From: Mugil cephalus
Lineage: Eukaryota; Chordata; Actinopteri; Mugiliformes; Mugilidae
Direction: 5' to 3'
Length of the DNA stretch: 64,000 bases
Assembly: GCF_022458985.1 (NCBI RefSeq)
Contig: NC_061770.1
Coordinates: forward strand, 34,701,599 to 34,765,598
Shown here: positions 61,616-64,000 of the stretch, one piece after another
How the letters are laid out: every line of letters begins with the position of its first letter
How positions within the stretch are numbered: the stretch's first letter is position 1
Notes under the pieces: generated by a model
The model's input: only the letters and a program-made list of their open reading frames with translations
Told to the model about the DNA's origin: nothing
The model's database searches: none
Translations under genes and position numbers: made by a program

Positions 61616-62260
61616 GTGTGAGGGAGGGATGGTGACGTGGCAGGTTTCTGAAAAGCGATGGCAGTAAAACCACATTAATAAAACATCAGGAGTGTTTTCG
61701 GGGGTAAATGGAGCTGAGATCATCGTCCATAGCAACGCTCGTCTCGTCTCCGTCCGTCCCGTCTCCTGCTTCACCTTTCAATGAATTGTCATTAAAAGTT
61801 TGTGTCTAATTAGTGCAAGTTTTCCATGTTCGCCTCCAACACACCTGATTCAAACGCAGGAGCCTGATGACGACACATTCATGTGAACCAGGTGTGTTGA
61901 GAGACACTGGATGAAGGTTGAACCAGACTCGTGGTGTTTCACCTGTGAACTCAGCCAAACTGAAGCCGACTGTGAAAACAAACAGAGCAATGAAACGACG
62001 TTACCGTCAAACACCTGCTCAGGAGCTCATTTCCTCTTTCTGTGTCGTATACGTGTCTGTGTGTCTTTGTGTCTATGTGTCTGTGTGTTTATGTGTCTGT
62101 GTGTGTTTATATATTTAGGCCTGAATAAGAGAACGATTATAATTCAACATTTGACTGAAAATGGCAAAGAAACAACATGTCAGGAGTAAAGATGCAGATT
62201 CACCACATGAATGTATGAGCTGCACACACAGAAGTCATGATATAAACACACATTTATACG
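61616..62260. other. Non-coding stretch
   Basis: No gene recognised. The block CACCTGATTCAAACGCAGGA and ATTCATGTGAACCAGGTGTG near 61840-61900 forms an imperfect inverted repeat. A GTGTCTGTGTGT-rich tract is at 62055-62110. Confidence 0.45.
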
Positions 62261-62264
62261 CACA

Positions 62265-62982
62265 TTATTATTATTTTTTAATGCTTCTGAATATGTTTCT
62301 ATATTTTTATATATACATTGGGAGATTTTTTAAATATATTTTTTTAATATTTTATATGTGTTTGTATATTTTTCGTATATATATTAGGATTTTCTATACT
62401 TGTATATTTTTATACTTTTGAATATTTCAGACATACTTGTATTTTTTATTCATACTTCTGAATAGTTTCATATAGTTTTGAATATTTTATATGTGACTGT
62501 ATATTTGTCATATATATATATTGGGATTTTCTCTATATATTTTTGGATATTTTATATATACTTATACATACTTAGATATACTTTTAAATATTTTATATAT
62601 GTGTATATTCTTTCTATATATATTTTTTTTTATATATATATTTTTGGAATATTTTATATATGTGTATATTCTTTCTATATATATATATATTTTTTATATT
62701 TATATTTTTGGAATATTTTATATATGTGTATATTCTTTATATATATATATTTCTTCTTTGTTATATTTTTGGGATATTTTATATATACTTGTATAGTTTT
62801 CATATATATATTGGCAGTTTCTTTATATATTTTCATATATTTTATACACACTTGTGTATTTTTATATATACTTTTGAGTATGTTTTGGGATATTTTATAT
62901 ATTATCAAGGCTCAGTTAACATGTACACTCTCTTTAACATGGGAGGTTTATACATACACTTACATTTGTTAATATATATATA

Positions 62983-63013
<31 letters not shown>

Positions 63014-63030
63014 AGATATAGATATATACA
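62265..63030. repeat. AT-rich degenerate tandem tract
   Basis: Repeating TTTTTGGAATATTTTATATA and TGTGTATATTCTTTCTATAT blocks, period about 60-90 bp, then (TA)n at 62972-62994 and (GATATA)n at 62997-63025. ORFs rich in Tyr, Ile and Phe over it come from the repeat. Confidence 0.85.
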
Positions 63031-63895
63031 TTATTACTGGTGAGTGCCAGTTTGTGTATGTGGTTGTGTTAGAGATGTTAGAGATGTGTGAACGTGTGAA
63101 TGACTAAGGAGCCGTCACCACCGTCCAGGACCTGGAGGTGGAGGCAGTGAACCACTAAAAGGACCCGGGTCCACATTAAAAACAGGCCGGACTGGAGGGA
63201 CAATGTCAGTGATGCTGTGGACTTTTCTGGTACATTTGTTCATATGCTCATTTTTCTCTTCTACCAGTATTAGTCTAGTTTAACAGATGTTAGTTCATTT
63301 TATTGACATTATCTGCCGTGTTTTTGTTTATGTGCCACTGACCCACTGAGACTGAGGAGTTTCCCTTGTGAACGATCAAAGGTTAAGTTTTCTTCTGTTA
63401 CTGGAACCGTGACACAAACACAACTCACACAGTGACTGAAACACACGTGGTTTTTTCCCTCTTTCCTCCAGGAACAGATGCTGCAGATCAGACGGACACA
63501 ACAACAGCTTCACACAGGAAGCGAATCACATTATTAAAAGTCCAGTGAGGGTTTCTAGTCCGCGTCCATTAAAGGTTTGTAAGGTTCAGTTTCAGGCCGC
63601 GCCCTTCTCTTCTCTCACTTTAGTTTCGTTTCGTGCTGCTGCCACTTGGTGTTTCAAAATAAAAGCACGCGGCTCACATGTAAATAAATGAATAATAAAC
63701 TAAAAACCTAATAAATAAAACAACGAATTTAAGCTGAAATAAACGTGTTCCGCTCTATTTAATGTGAAACGTGACCATTATTACACTAATTATTAACTTA
63801 TCTAAAAAAAAAAAAGTCTACATTTGAAGTGAAACTATGAGTTTAATTAAAACTTTATGGTTTAAAAAGTCTTTAAGTTATATTAATCTATATTT
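63031..63895. other. Non-coding stretch
   Basis: No exon, RNA gene or recognised mobile element. Small A-runs and AATAAAT motifs from 63655 on. Confidence 0.4.
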
Positions 63896-63904
63896 ATATA
63901 GATA

Positions 63905-64000
63905 TATTTATTTATCTTTATTGTTCCCTCATAGGGAAACTCCCGTTCTGCATTTAACCCATCCAGCATCGCAGCTCCTCACCTTGACCCAATTTTAAAT
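63905..64000 (-). mobile_element. Interspersed repeat end (retroelement-like)
   Basis: CTTTATTGTTCCCTCATAGG, GAAACTCCCGTTCTGCATTT and AACCCATCC form a well-known type of fish repeat tail (CTTTATTGTCCC...GGGGAAATT...GCATTTAACCCATCC). The copy runs off the end of the window. Confidence 0.6.

Noticed and set aside
62478-63043. Long plus-strand ORFs rich in Tyr, Ile and Phe
   Set aside because: Produced by AT-rich tandem DNA without stop codons in that frame; amino-acid composition is purely that of the repeat.

Overview
The window is nuclear DNA from a vertebrate, almost certainly a ray-finned (teleost) fish. Genes are split by many short GT-AG introns. The reconstructed proteins are close to vertebrate RWDD4 and ING2. 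Non-coding DNA is full of small inverted-repeat transposon remnants, decayed Tc1-like transposase fragments, minisatellites and microsatellites typical of teleosts. There are no bacterial-style operons, CRISPR arrays or phage modules. Exon borders below were placed by eye from splice signals, reading-frame continuity and recalled family sequences; no alignment was run.

Layout. (1) 1-29,850: a gene-poor, repeat-rich left half. The only coding candidate is a signal-peptide-like first exon on the minus strand (5929-6058) whose remaining exons I could not place. The rest is old mobile-element copies, a roughly 22-bp satellite in two blocks, a duplicated segment of about 200 bp containing an exon-like core, a degenerate telomere-like tract and a tandem array of about 58-bp units. 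(2) 29,850-32,945: rwdd4 (+), seven coding exons giving 186 residues, one exon apparently only 3 nt long. (3) 34,167-54,702: a large intact gene (+) of 32 inferred coding exons (1904 codons plus stop) for a NACHT-type STAND NTPase with a C-terminal WD40 region, of the NWD1/NWD2 family. (4) 55,900-60,850: ing2 (-), two coding exons giving 282 residues, converging tail-to-tail with the NACHT-WD gene. (5) 60,860-64,000: AT-rich low-complexity DNA, microsatellites and a piece of an interspersed repeat.

How the genes relate. rwdd4 and ing2 look like housekeeping genes: both have CpG-rich promoters carrying the same 10-bp NRF1-type motif. As I recall, RWDD4 and ING2 are also close neighbours on human chromosome 4q35, so this is conserved synteny. 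The NACHT-WD gene lies between them; I do not recall a counterpart at the human locus. It is the most notable item: a complete, apparently functional STAND receptor or scaffold-like gene whose introns have been invaded by MITEs and minisatellites, and whose WD40 part carries an Arg/Ser repeat and a poly-Glu stretch on consecutive exons.
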